The notes: generated by a model from the sequence alone, not told the origin. DNA of 15,067 bases from DASXRA01 sp046734315 (GCA_046734315.1 JBKPQY010000216.1:1-15067), one strand, 5' to 3'; shown: positions 5,492 through 13,109, counted from the first letter of the stretch. Numbers and translations: made by a program.

Positions 5492-5732
5492 GTAGCTAGC
5501 GCTGCGTCGCCGCCGGGCGCCGCCGGGCGCGTTGTACGTCACCGATAACCGGATGCTGATCTCGGCATGCTCGGCCATACTCGGGCGAGCTTCGCCCGCC
5601 GCTTACGGCGGCGCTGGCGTTTGCGTCACCCAACAGAAGAACGCTGTCAGGCTCCTGAGAATCAAATCGCGTCCTCAGCGCGGATCATGCACCCTGCTAG
5701 CAGCCCTGCCTGTATATCCCCCGGAGTGCTCT

Positions 5733-7982
5733 ATGCAAAAACTTGCTCGCTTGGCCATCCGACGCCGGTGGCTCGTGATCGTCGCTTGGCTCGCGTTCAT
5801 CTTCATCGCACAGGGCATCGCCGGTGCACTCGGTGGGGCCAACTACAAGGACTCGTTCAGCCTGCCCGGCACTGAGACGCAGACGGTCATGAACCTGCTC
5901 AAGCACTCCGGGCAGAAGCAGCAGACCGGCCTGTCCGGACAGGTCGTCATGCACACCAAGACGGGAACCCTCGAGACACCACCCGCCAATGTCGTATCCG
6001 ACCTCCAGAACCTGTGCCGTGAGAATTTCAAGGTCACCGGCGTCACCAGCCCATGGGGGTCGTACAACTGTGCTGCCAATGGCAAGGCAACGCCGGCCCC
6101 CCCACAGCCGACCCAACTGTCGCAGGACAAGACGATCGCCATCGTCAACGTCAACTGGTATACCGACAAGTACGACCAGAAGCTCTTCGACGGTGTATAC
6201 GACGCTCTGAAGCCGCTGAACAGCTCGACGCTCCAAGTCGAGTTCACCGGCGACGGCTTCCAGGGACAGGGTCAGAAGGAGAGCGGCGTCAATCCGGTCG
6301 TGCTGGGCTTCATCGCGGCGCTGATCATCCTGGCGATCGTGTTCCGCACGGTCGGCGCGACCGCCTTGCCCCTCGCGAGCGCTATAGCCGCGCTGAGCAG
6401 CGGTCTGGGCCTCATCGCGATCCTCAGCCATGCCATGAACGTCTCGAACATCACCCCACAACTCTCGGAGTTGATGGTGATCGGCGTCGGGATCGACTAC
6501 GCGTTGTTCATCGTGACGCGACATCGACGCAACCTGCGCCGCGGAATGAGCGTGCCCGATTCCATCGTCGCCTCGATCAACACTTCGGGACGCGCGGTGC
6601 TTTTCGCCGGCTCGACGGTATGTGTCGCGATGCTGGGCTTGACGCTGCTGGGCGTCAGCTTCTTCTACGGCCTGGCGATCGGCACGGCGATTGCCGTGAG
6701 CCTGACCATGGTGGCGTCGGTGACGCTGCTCCCCGCGCTGCTCAGCCTGCTCGGACTCAAGGTGCTGCCCCGCGCGCAGCGCCGTGCGGTGCGGGCCGGG
6801 CAGTTCGAGACCGGAGAGCTCAGGGGCTTCTGGGCCCGGTGGGCGGAGCTCGTGGCCCGGCGCAAAGTCGTCACCGGTGTAATCGGCGCGGCGATCATGA
6901 TCGCGCTGGCCATCCCGTTCCTCTCGATGCGGCTGGGCCACGCCGACCAGGGCAACGACCGGGCCAGCACCACCACTCGCAAGGGCTACGACCTGATCGC
7001 CCAGGGCTTCGGTAAGGGCTACAACTCCGTGCTGACCCTGGTCGTCAGCGGCCAGAACGCTCCGCAGACCGCCGGGACAGTCAGCACCAAGCTGCGGACG
7101 GTCGGTGACGTCGACGCGGCAAGCGTCGTCACGCACAAGCCGCTGACCCCGACGCTGAACCTCATCTCGTTCAAGTCGGTGAGCGCGCCGCAGGACGAAG
7201 CCACCACCAACCTGGTCAACAGGCTGCGCAATGACGTTCTGCCCAGCCTGTATCAGGGCACCCCGGATCGCGTCTACGTATACGGGCAGACGGCGATATA
7301 CGTCGACTTCGCCAAGGTGCTGTCGGACAAGCTGCCGCTGTTCATCACCGCGGTGGTGGGGTTGTCGTTCCTGCTGCTGCTCGTGGCGTTCCGCAGCCTC
7401 GTCGTACCGCTCACCGCAGCGGCGATGAACCTGTTGGCCGCCGGTGCCTCGTTCGGCCTGGTGGTGGCGATCTTCCAGTGGGGCTGGGGTTCGGAGGCGC
7501 TCGGCATCGGCAAGGGCGCACCGATCGAGGCGTGGGCACCGGTCATGTTCTTCGCGGTCCTGTTCGGGCTGTCGATGGACTACCAGGTGTTCCTGGTCAG
7601 CCGCATGCACGAGGAGTGGGTGCACACCGGCGACAACCGGCGTGCCGTCACAGTCGGACAGGCCGAGACCGGCGGCATCATCACTGCGGCCGCGCTCATC
7701 ATGATCACGGTGTTCTTCGGGTTCGTGCTCGACCCGAACCGGGCAGTCAAGATGCTCGGCATCGGCCTTGCCAGCGCCGTGTTCCTCGACGCGTTCGTGC
7801 TGCGGACGATTCTCGTGCCGTCGCTGATGCACGTGTTCGGCAAGGCCAACTGGTTCTTCCCGAAGGCGCTCGACCGGATCACGCCGCACATCTCGGTGGA
7901 CGCCGAGGACGCCGCACTCGCCCAGCGGGGCGGCAAGCCCAGCCGGCCCGGCGAGCCGGACGAGATCTACACCCGGGTTTAG
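5733..7982 (+). CDS. MMPL/RND-family transporter
   Basis: The 749-residue protein has the duplicated MMPL layout. Each half begins with one transmembrane helix (about 13-33 and 379-397), then a large extracytoplasmic domain (~34-185 and ~400-530), then a bundle of membrane helices (~187-340 and ~534-715). Both halves keep the Asp-Tyr proton-relay pair: D255-Y256 in GVGIDYALFIVTRHRR and D616-Y617 in GLSMDYQVFLVSRMHEE. Such proteins use the proton gradient to export lipids or small hydrophobic compounds; the substrate is not evident. The frame extends upstream, but the ATG at 5733 follows GGAG by 6 nt and matches the family N-terminus (LARLAIRRRWLVIVAWL). No regulator gene is adjacent; it appears monocistronic. 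Confidence 0.9.
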   Translation: MQKLARLAIRRRWLVIVAWLAFIFIAQGIAGALGGANYKDSFSLPGTETQTVMNLLKHSGQKQQTGLSGQVVMHTKTGTLETPPANVVSDLQNLCRENFKVTGVTSPWGSYNCAANGKATPAPPQPTQLSQDKTIAIVNVNWYTDKYDQKLFDGVYDALKPLNSSTLQVEFTGDGFQGQGQKESGVNPVVLGFIAALIILAIVFRTVGATALPLASAIAALSSGLGLIAILSHAMNVSNITPQLSELMVIGVGIDYALFIVTRHRRNLRRGMSVPDSIVASINTSGRAVLFAGSTVCVAMLGLTLLGVSFFYGLAIGTAIAVSLTMVASVTLLPALLSLLGLKVLPRAQRRAVRAGQFETGELRGFWARWAELVARRKVVTGVIGAAIMIALAIPFLSMRLGHADQGNDRASTTTRKGYDLIAQGFGKGYNSVLTLVVSGQNAPQTAGTVSTKLRTVGDVDAASVVTHKPLTPTLNLISFKSVSAPQDEATTNLVNRLRNDVLPSLYQGTPDRVYVYGQTAIYVDFAKVLSDKLPLFITAVVGLSFLLLLVAFRSLVVPLTAAAMNLLAAGASFGLVVAIFQWGWGSEALGIGKGAPIEAWAPVMFFAVLFGLSMDYQVFLVSRMHEEWVHTGDNRRAVTVGQAETGGIITAAALIMITVFFGFVLDPNRAVKMLGIGLASAVFLDAFVLRTILVPSLMHVFGKANWFFPKALDRITPHISVDAEDAALAQRGGKPSRPGEPDEIYTRV

Positions 7983-7993
7983 ATCCGGCGATT

Positions 7994-8032
7994 GCGCAAG
8001 GATCCCTCGCCTGAGACGAGGGATCCTTGCGC
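7994..8032. terminator. Long hairpin between convergent MMPL and ygfZ genes
   Basis: GCGCAAGGATCCCTCG and its exact complement form a 16-bp stem with a 7-nt loop, between the stops at 7982 and 8041. There is no U-tract on either side. Position and stem strength indicate a bidirectional terminator. Confidence 0.75.
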
Positions 8033-8040
8033 GATCCGGC

Positions 8041-8997
8041 TCAGTCGGCGTCGATCGCGACCGGTGCGCCGACGACTGTTAACGCAGCATCGTCCGGCGT
8101 GGTTCGCTTGATCACCGCTAGGGCGATCGGGCCCAGCTCGTAGTGGTGCACGGCGGTGCCCAGAAAACCAACGGGGCGTCCGTCCAGCTCGACCGGCGTG
8201 CCGGGCGGCGGGAGCACGTCCGACTCACCGGAGAGGTGCAGCAACACCAGCCGCCGGGGCGGACGGCCCAGATTCTGCACTCGCGCGACGGTCTCCTGGC
8301 CGCGATAGCACCCCTTGTCGAGGTGCACCGCCACGCCGATCCAGCCCACCTCGTGCGGGATCGTGCGATGGTCCGTCTCGAAGCCCAGCCGCGGGCGCCG
8401 CGCCGCGACCCGCAGCGCCTCGAACGCCAGCATGCCGACAGGTGCTGCGCCGGCCGAGCGCAGCGCGTCCAGCATGGCCGGGACGCTCACACGCGGGACG
8501 ATCAGATCGGCGCCCCACGGGGTGCGCCGCACGAACCCGCCCTCCGGCAGGGCCCCCGCATCGGGCAGCGACGCGGCGCGCAACAGCTCATCGGTGGACG
8601 GTCCGCTCACGGTGAGCACCGCCCAGTCGGCCGATACGTCGGCCGGCTCTACCCGCTTGAGGAAGCGCATCTTCTCCAGGTAGGCGAGGACGTCCCTGGC
8701 GGTACCGGGCTCCACATCCAGCCACACCGTGCCGGAGAGCTCCGTGACCTGCCAGTGCTGCTCGACGTGCCCATGCGGCGAGAGCACGAGCGCCTCGGTC
8801 GATTCACCGTCGGCCAGATCGGCGACGTGCTGCGAGCAGATCGTGTGCAACCACGACAGGCGGTCCTCGCCCGGGACGACCAGCACGCCCCGATCCGAGC
8901 GATCGATGACGCCAGCGGACGACTCCAGTACGCGCTGTTCGCGCAACGGGTCGCCGTAGTGGGCCGGGACGGCAGACATCAACACGTCAGATCTCAT
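8041..8997 (-). CDS. ygfZ: YgfZ/GcvT-like folate-binding protein
   Basis: The 318-residue protein carries the YgfZ signature KGCYRGQE (residues 228-235) with its conserved cysteine, preceded by the GcvT-like domain (GVLVVPGEDRLSWLHTI near the N-terminus, FEALRVAARRPRLGFETDH at ~192-210). YgfZ binds tetrahydrofolate and supports synthesis or repair of certain Fe-S enzymes in the cytoplasm. The ATG at 8997 overlaps the TGA of the upstream Fur-family gene (ATGA), so the two are coupled; a second ATG at 8979 is possible. Placing it behind a metal-responsive regulator suggests metal status may affect its expression, which is inference. Confidence 0.9.
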   Translation of the reverse strand: MRSDVLMSAVPAHYGDPLREQRVLESSAGVIDRSDRGVLVVPGEDRLSWLHTICSQHVADLADGESTEALVLSPHGHVEQHWQVTELSGTVWLDVEPGTARDVLAYLEKMRFLKRVEPADVSADWAVLTVSGPSTDELLRAASLPDAGALPEGGFVRRTPWGADLIVPRVSVPAMLDALRSAGAAPVGMLAFEALRVAARRPRLGFETDHRTIPHEVGWIGVAVHLDKGCYRGQETVARVQNLGRPPRRLVLLHLSGESDVLPPPGTPVELDGRPVGFLGTAVHHYELGPIALAVIKRTTPDDAALTVVGAPVAIDAD

Positions 8998-9422
8998 CGC
9001 TTCGCCGCCACGGTTTGTTCCGCGCAGTTTCGGCACCGTCCGAAAACCGTGAAGTGCGACCGGTCCAGCTCGAAGCCCTGCTCGTCGCGCAGCCGGTCCG
9101 CGAGCTCGTCCGCCAGGCTCTCGGGCGCATCGGCCACGGTGCCGCAGACGTGGCACACGACGTGGACGTGCTCGTCGTCCGCCGGCCGGAACGATGGCGC
9201 CCCGTGCCCGAGATGTGTGTGCCGCACCAGGCCGAGCTGCTCGAGCAGTTCGAGGGTGCGGTAAACGGTGGTGATGTCGACGCCTGGCACCGCTTCGCTG
9301 ACCTGCTCAGGGGTGGCATGGCCGAGCTGGCGCACTGCGGCAAGCACGTGATCGCGCTGCGGCGTCATGCGCAGCCCGTGGGAATGCAGCCGGACGGCCA
9401 GGTCGTCGGTCATCTCCACCAT
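8994..9422 (-). CDS. Fur-family metalloregulator, Nur-like
   Basis: The 142-residue protein has the Fur winged helix (LRMTPQRDHVLAAV, DITTVYRTLELLEQLGLV) and a dimerisation domain with two CxxC pairs (C90/C93 and C130/C133) for structural zinc. HTHLGHGAPSF and FTVFGRC closely resemble Streptomyces Nur, the nickel-responsive member, more than Zur or PerR. Compared with Nur as I remember it, the His-rich loop is reduced: two histidines before C90 remain (H85, H87), but the more N-terminal ones are Asp/Glu, so metal choice may differ. Starts at 9422 and 9413 are both possible. It is divergent from the aminotransferase with only 18 bp between starts, and coupled to ygfZ downstream. Confidence 0.85.
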   Translation of the reverse strand: MVEMTDDLAVRLHSHGLRMTPQRDHVLAAVRQLGHATPEQVSEAVPGVDITTVYRTLELLEQLGLVRHTHLGHGAPSFRPADDEHVHVVCHVCGTVADAPESLADELADRLRDEQGFELDRSHFTVFGRCRNCAEQTVAAKR

Positions 9423-9428
9423 CGTAGG

Positions 9429-9434
9429 TAGCCT
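9429..9434 (+). promoter_or_regulatory. -10 box (TAGCCT) for leaderless aminotransferase mRNA
   Basis: TAGCCT fits TANNNT and is followed by 6 nt and then the GTG start at 9441, with no room for a Shine-Dalgarno. The transcript is therefore expected to begin at the GTG. The 18-bp gap also has to carry the start of the divergent Fur-family gene. Confidence 0.55.
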
Positions 9435-9440
9435 GTCCCG

Positions 9441-10271
9441 GTGAGAGTGGTAGGGATTCTCGGCGCTGGCCTCGTCGATCCCGAGACGCCCGTCGTCACT
9501 GCCGACGACCTGGGCTTCACGCGCGGCGACGGCTGCTTCGAGGGATGCCGGGTCATCGACGGCGCCGTCGACAAATTGGAGGCGCACGTCGGCCGGATGC
9601 ACCGCTCGGCGGCTGCGCTGGACCTCGAGTTCGACGAGCCGGCGTGGCGGGCGCTCATCGAGGAGGCGCTCGCCGCATGGTCACCGCGTCTCGAGGGCAG
9701 CATGCGGTGGTTCCTCAGCCGGGGACGTCCCGGCGGCGTGCCGACGGGCATCGTGACGGTCGGCGAGGTGCCTGCGGCCTTCGTGGCGCAGCGCCGCGAC
9801 GGTGTCCGCGTGATCACGCTGAATCGCGGTACCGCGCACGACGCCTATGCCGACGCGCCGTGGCTGCTCGGCGGCGTCAAGACGATCTCGTACGCGGTGA
9901 ACATGGCTGCGCAGCGGGAGGCAGTGCGCCGCCGCGCCGACGACGTGATCTTCGTCAGTGTGGACGGCCGGGTGCTCGAGGCGCCGACGTCCGCGGTCGT
10001 CTGGACGGTCGGTGAGGCCATGAGCACGACACCCTGGGGCGCCACGGGCGTCCTGGCCAGCACGACCCAACAGCGGCTGTTCGATCGTGCCGCGGAAAAC
10101 GGCTGGCGCCCGTCCTACGTGGATGGCACCGTCGCCGCTCTACACGCCGCCGACGCGGTATTCCTGATCAGCACGGTCCGTGGCCCGGTCGACGTGGTCG
10201 AGCTGGACGGCCGGGCGCGACCGCGCGACATCGACCTGGTACGCAGCGTGCAGAAGCTCGCAGGATTTTGA
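9441..10271 (+). CDS. pabC: Class IV PLP aminotransferase, aminodeoxychorismate lyase type
   Basis: The 276-residue protein follows the class IV (branched-chain/ADC lyase) fold. It has the early TADDLGFTRGDGCFEGCRV motif and the PLP lysine K147 in GGVKTISYAVNMAAQREA. The conserved glutamate E180 follows in DGRVLEAPTSAVVW, and the cofactor phosphate loop is near GVLASTTQQRL. ADC lyases cleave aminodeoxychorismate to p-aminobenzoate and pyruvate for folate synthesis; D-amino acid and branched-chain aminotransferases share the motifs, so substrate is an inference. In M. tuberculosis the equivalent position (Rv0812) is held by a protein of this class, beside Rv0813c-Rv0815c, which fits the genes downstream here. 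A GTG start with a leaderless promoter is the only good choice. Confidence 0.85.
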   Translation: MRVVGILGAGLVDPETPVVTADDLGFTRGDGCFEGCRVIDGAVDKLEAHVGRMHRSAAALDLEFDEPAWRALIEEALAAWSPRLEGSMRWFLSRGRPGGVPTGIVTVGEVPAAFVAQRRDGVRVITLNRGTAHDAYADAPWLLGGVKTISYAVNMAAQREAVRRRADDVIFVSVDGRVLEAPTSAVVWTVGEAMSTTPWGATGVLASTTQQRLFDRAAENGWRPSYVDGTVAALHAADAVFLISTVRGPVDVVELDGRARPRDIDLVRSVQKLAGF

Positions 10272-10280
10272 CTTCCCAAA

Positions 10281-10311
10281 CCCGCCTGCGCGTCGCGGCG
10301 GCGGGCCTCTT
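10281..10311 (+). terminator. Terminator after the aminotransferase gene
   Basis: CCCGCC (10281-10286) and GGCGGG (10300-10305) form a stem with a 13-nt loop, followed by the pyrimidine run CCTCTT. It begins 10 bp past the stop at 10271. Confidence 0.5.
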
Positions 10312-10312
10312 C

Positions 10313-10382
10313 GCGCAAGCGCTCATCGCCCGGTGGTTGCTTCTTCCCCCACTTCCGCTGTTCCAGCGAGCGCTCATCACCC
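10313..10382 (-). repeat. Two copies of a GATGAGCGCT dispersed motif
   Basis: On the minus strand GGGCGATGAGCGCTTGCGCG (10331-10312 region) and GGGTGATGAGCGCTCGCTGG (10383-10364 region) share a core. Both resemble the copies at 14966 and 15034, and more loosely those at 13844 and 13894. The copies are 51 bp apart, so a minus-strand frame reads GDERSLEQ and GDERLREE, but no gene can be supported there. Confidence 0.5.
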
Positions 10383-10453
10383 GATGTTTTGGTCACCAAT
10401 CGTGGTCAGTTCTGCGCTCTTCGGCGCTTGCTGAGAGGTCACAAGCAAACCCA

Positions 10454-10483
10454 TTGCCGCGTGTCAGCACCCGGCCGTACGGT
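10454..10483 (+). promoter_or_regulatory. Predicted promoter of the structured leader
   Basis: TTGCCG (10454-10459), an 18-bp spacer and TACGGT (10478-10483, TANNNT type) form a reasonable actinobacterial promoter. The predicted start is near 10490, just upstream of the extended Shine-Dalgarno. Confidence 0.45.
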
Positions 10484-10665
10484 GACGACACACGGGAAAG
10501 GAGGTGGTCCGCAGTTGAGTACATATCGGACACGTGAGGTGGCTGTCCGCTAGCCGCTACCGGCGCTTGCGCCCCGGCGGCGCAGCAATACCCCGGCAGC
10601 TACCCGGCCCCCGAGCCGTCGGCTTGTCCAACCGGCCCGCGTAAGCGGAAGGCGTTCGGGGGCCG
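10484..10665 (+). promoter_or_regulatory. Structured leader RNA with extended anti-16S sequence
   Basis: GGAAAGGAGGTGGTCC (10495-10510) can pair with the whole actinobacterial 16S tail (14 Watson-Crick plus two G-U). It drives a 12-codon mini-ORF. Within that ORF CGGACA and TGTCCG form a stem, and GAGGTGG...TCCGC repeats the ribosome-binding sequence. Next is a GC-rich hairpin at about 10559-10577. Last, a 10-bp stem (CGGCCCCCGA 10605-10614, TCGGGGGCCG 10656-10665) encloses a GCCG/CGGC hairpin and CCGC-GTAA-GCGG with a GNRA loop, giving a predicted three-way junction. It ends about 117 nt before the GT-C-like gene. This could be an attenuator, a trans-acting RNA or a ribosome-binding decoy. 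Confidence 0.45.
10515..10553 (+). CDS. 12-codon mini-ORF with extreme Shine-Dalgarno
   Basis: A TTG start about 10 nt after GGAGG opens a frame that reads LSTYRTREVAVR and ends at TAG (10551-10553). The ribosome-binding sequence before it is far stronger than at any real gene in this window. The peptide has no run of one regulatory amino acid (three Arg, two Val, two Thr), so classical amino-acid attenuation is not obvious. Translation is inferred only from the start context. Confidence 0.4.
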   Translation: MSTYRTREVAVR

Positions 10666-10675
10666 CCTTACCTCG

Positions 10676-10703
10676 TTGAGACCGGCCCGGCGGGTAGTCT
10701 CAA
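10676..10703. repeat. 7-bp inverted repeat upstream of the GT-C-like gene
   Basis: TTGAGAC (10676-10682) and GTCTCAA (10697-10703) are perfect inverted arms 14 bp apart; TAGTCT inside the right arm resembles a -10 box. It may be an operator or promoter for the gene starting at 10782. Confidence 0.35.
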
Positions 10704-10781
10704 TCACAACGCGTTCTATTCAAAGACACAGGCTCACGCGGATGTGCGCAGCGCCGCGTCCACTTCGCAGTGAAGGTGTTG

Positions 10782-12407
10782 ATGATCAGCCAGGCCATGC
10801 GGGCCGGCGAGTTGGCGAGCCGACTACAGCGAGCAGTCGGCCGGTTGTCTCCAGCCGGCTGGGCGGCGCTCGTCGGTGGCGTCCTTGCCGTGGTGTACCT
10901 CGCATGGCAACCGCTTGCCCCTGACCTCGCCGCACAGATCGCGCGCGCGAACGTCGTTCGGTCGGCCGGCAACGTCTCCTGGTGGACGGGCTGGTTCGGT
11001 GGGCTGTCGCTGCCCACTTACAGCCTGCTGACCCCGAGCTCCATGGCGATCTTCGGTGTGCGTGCGACGGGCGTCGCCGCCGCCGTGGTCGGCGGCGTGA
11101 TCACGGGCCGGCTGGTGGCCAACTCACGACGCCCGCGGGCGGGCGCGGTCGCGTTCTCGGTGGCCGCGATGGCGAACCTGCTCGACGGCCGCGTGACGTT
11201 CGCCGTCGGCGTGACGCTCGCCGCCGCGGCCCTGCTCGCGCTACAGAAGCAGGCGCCGCTGTTCGCCGCGCCGCTCGCCGCCGCCGCCTATTTCGCCAGC
11301 CCACTGGCCGGGCTGTTCCTCGGCCTGGTGCTGCTCGCAGTCGTGGCCACCGACGAGTCGCGACGCCGCGCCTCCGTCGCGATCGCGGCGATGCTGCTCG
11401 TAATCGGCGTCGGCATGGCGCTGCTATTTCCGGGCAGCGGGCAGATGCCGTTCCGGCCTACAGACCTCATCCCAGCCATGCTGATGTGCATCGGCGTCGC
11501 ATTGTTCTGCCCGACGCGGGTCGTGCGCACCTCGGCGCTGCTGCTGATGCTGGCGCTGCCGATCTTCCTCGCGGTGCCCGGTGCCATCGGCAACAACGCG
11601 ACCCGGCTCGCTTGGATCTGTGCCGCCCCGATTGCGGTCGCGTACTCGCCGTTGCGTCGCTGGATGCTCGCCCTGGTGCTGGCGCTACTCGCGCTGTGGC
11701 CGACGATCGACGTCGTGGAGCAGGTGTCATCGACCGCTGCGCCGTCCAGCACCCAAGCGTTCTACCAGCCGCTGCTCGGCGCGCTCGGCAGCGAGCAGGC
11801 AAGCGCCGGTCCCGGAGCCGTCGGGGAACGTCTAGAAGTGCTTGACCCAGTCAACCATTTCGCCACGGTGTACCTCGCCGGCAAGGTATCCCTCGCTCGC
11901 GGCTGGGACCGCCAGGCCGACGTCGCCAACGACCCGATCTTCTACAAGGACGATGCCCTCACCGCGGCGAGTTACCACCAGTGGCTGCACGAACTCGCTG
12001 TCGGCTGGGTGGCCGTCCCGGCCGGGAAGCTCGACTACTCGGCCGTCAACGAAGCCAACCTCGTGGCGGGCGGCCTCGACTATCTGAGGCTGGTCTGGTC
12101 GAACGAGTCGTGGCAGCTGTACCGCGTCACCGACGCAACACGGCTCGCCGAGGGCGCCCGGGTGGTCAGTGTCGAACCGACGCGCATCACTATCCAGACG
12201 TCCGGCCCGGCAACGGTCCACATGCGCGTGCGGTGGTCTCCGTACCTCACGGTACGGCACCTGGATGGGACGCTCGCCGTGGGCGTGTGTCTGGCCAACG
12301 CCGACGGCTGGTTGGACATGACCGTCCCAGAAGCGGGCGACTATCGGGTCACGAGCCGCTTCGACCCGGTGCATCGGCTGCAACCGCAGCAGCGCTGCCA
12401 GCGATAG
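10782..12407 (+). CDS. GT-C-like polytopic membrane protein with extracytoplasmic domain
   Basis: The 541-residue protein has about ten transmembrane helices between residues 25 and 310, then a large soluble C-terminal domain. The first loop holds D48 and WWTGWFGGLSLPTYSLLTP (67-85), a layout seen in GT-C glycosyltransferase-like proteins where an acidic residue in the first outer loop is catalytic. The C-terminal part contains SLARGWDRQADVANDPIFY (~370-388) and AASYHQWLHELAVGWVAVP, typical of an uncharacterised actinobacterial membrane family. A role in cell-envelope glycan assembly is plausible, not shown. The ATG at 10782 has GAAGG 5 nt upstream; an in-frame GTG at 10770 lacks a ribosome-binding site. 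Confidence 0.75.
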   Translation: MISQAMRAGELASRLQRAVGRLSPAGWAALVGGVLAVVYLAWQPLAPDLAAQIARANVVRSAGNVSWWTGWFGGLSLPTYSLLTPSSMAIFGVRATGVAAAVVGGVITGRLVANSRRPRAGAVAFSVAAMANLLDGRVTFAVGVTLAAAALLALQKQAPLFAAPLAAAAYFASPLAGLFLGLVLLAVVATDESRRRASVAIAAMLLVIGVGMALLFPGSGQMPFRPTDLIPAMLMCIGVALFCPTRVVRTSALLLMLALPIFLAVPGAIGNNATRLAWICAAPIAVAYSPLRRWMLALVLALLALWPTIDVVEQVSSTAAPSSTQAFYQPLLGALGSEQASAGPGAVGERLEVLDPVNHFATVYLAGKVSLARGWDRQADVANDPIFYKDDALTAASYHQWLHELAVGWVAVPAGKLDYSAVNEANLVAGGLDYLRLVWSNESWQLYRVTDATRLAEGARVVSVEPTRITIQTSGPATVHMRVRWSPYLTVRHLDGTLAVGVCLANADGWLDMTVPEAGDYRVTSRFDPVHRLQPQQRCQR

Positions 12408-12463
12408 CGGAGCGCGGTTCGCGGCGTGCCCCGGAGTCGGCTGCCGATGACGCGACGGCCTGA

Positions 12464-12976
12464 TCACACACGCAGCAGCGTGGCGTTCAGGTGCGGCGTG
12501 TACTCGTCCGGGGTCAGCGCCAGTTCGGTCGCGTAGGCGAGCGTGTCTCCGGAGATTGCATACAAGCGACGCTCACCAGCGACCTGCTTAGCGGTCGGGG
12601 TGCTGACAATGGACGTGGTGGCGATCTCCCAACGCTGATCGCCCGCCGCGCCGACGAACAACTGCGCAAGGCCGGTGATCGACACGGTTACAACCTCGAG
12701 GTCGTCCGGGCCGGCACCCGGCCGCCAGAAACCCGATTCGCGAAATGCCGGACGGATATCGTGCTCGTCCTCGTCGATCAGCCAGCTGCGCGACGCGTAA
12801 GCAAGGAACGGCCGGCCGTCGTGAGCGAACGTCACGTGCTGGCGGAACGCGAAGCTGGAGCGGGTCGATGCGGCGGCGCCGATCCCCTGCCCGGCCCACT
12901 CGCCGACCAACGGCAGCACGGCTAGCAGCGCGTCGGAGAGGGGCGCGCCGGTCCGTAGGTCGGTCGTGTCGGTCAC
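12464..12976 (-). CDS. Nitrobindin-like / FABP-like beta-barrel protein
   Basis: The 170-residue protein has the DUF1794/nitrobindin pattern: PLVGEWAGQGIG near the N-terminus, FAFRQHVTFAHDGRPFLAYA strands, ESGFWRPG, and the C-terminal PHLNATLLRV with a conserved histidine that binds heme in nitrobindins. The family forms a ten-stranded barrel; M. tuberculosis Rv0813c is the recognised relative and occupies the same place next to cysA2/sseC2. Heme-nitrogen-oxide chemistry is suggested for some members, lipid binding for others. The GTG at 12976 overlaps the stop of the upstream 30-residue membrane protein (GTGA), which decides the start over a further-upstream in-frame GTG at 13009. Confidence 0.85.
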   Translation of the reverse strand: MTDTTDLRTGAPLSDALLAVLPLVGEWAGQGIGAAASTRSSFAFRQHVTFAHDGRPFLAYASRSWLIDEDEHDIRPAFRESGFWRPGAGPDDLEVVTVSITGLAQLFVGAAGDQRWEIATTSIVSTPTAKQVAGERRLYAISGDTLAYATELALTPDEYTPHLNATLLRV

Positions 12977-13065
12977 CGGACGAGCAGCTTGTACGCGACG
13001 TAGAGGCACGCCACGCCAAGGCCGACGAACGCGAGCACCAAAACCACGAGGTACACGCCTTCCAT
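12973..13065 (-). CDS. 30-residue single-pass membrane microprotein
   Basis: A GGAGG 6-7 nt before the ATG at 13065 starts a 30-codon gene encoding little more than one transmembrane helix (VYLVVLVLAFVGLGVACLYVAY) with a KLLVR basic end. The TGA overlaps the GTG of the nitrobindin-like gene, so the two are translationally coupled. A membrane microprotein may recruit or regulate its partner; alternatively its main job is to hand ribosomes to the next gene. The strong ribosome-binding site argues that it is translated. A longer in-frame upstream start exists only by reading through intergenic hairpin sequence. Confidence 0.7.
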   Translation of the reverse strand: MEGVYLVVLVLAFVGLGVACLYVAYKLLVR

Positions 13066-13109
13066 TTCGGACCTCCTCGCCGCCCTTAGAGAACTGACCG
13101 TCGGCTCGA

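Noticed and set aside
5512..5530. GCCGGGCGCC direct repeat
   Set aside because: A single short GC-rich duplication upstream of the MMPL gene; too likely by chance at this base composition.
5697..7889. 730-codon minus-strand open frame opposite the MMPL gene
   Set aside because: Composition is dominated by Arg/His/Gln/Asp from the complementary strand of hydrophobic codons; the MMPL frame has clear motifs and a ribosome-binding site.
8143..9264. 373-codon plus-strand frame opposite ygfZ and the Fur gene
   Set aside because: Antisense shadow; the minus strand has the KGCYRGQE and CxxC motifs.
10115..10399. 94-codon minus-strand frame with GDERSLEQ/GDERLREE repeats
   Set aside because: Half of it is antisense to the aminotransferase; the repeats reflect the dispersed DNA motif. 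No ribosome-binding site or family was seen.
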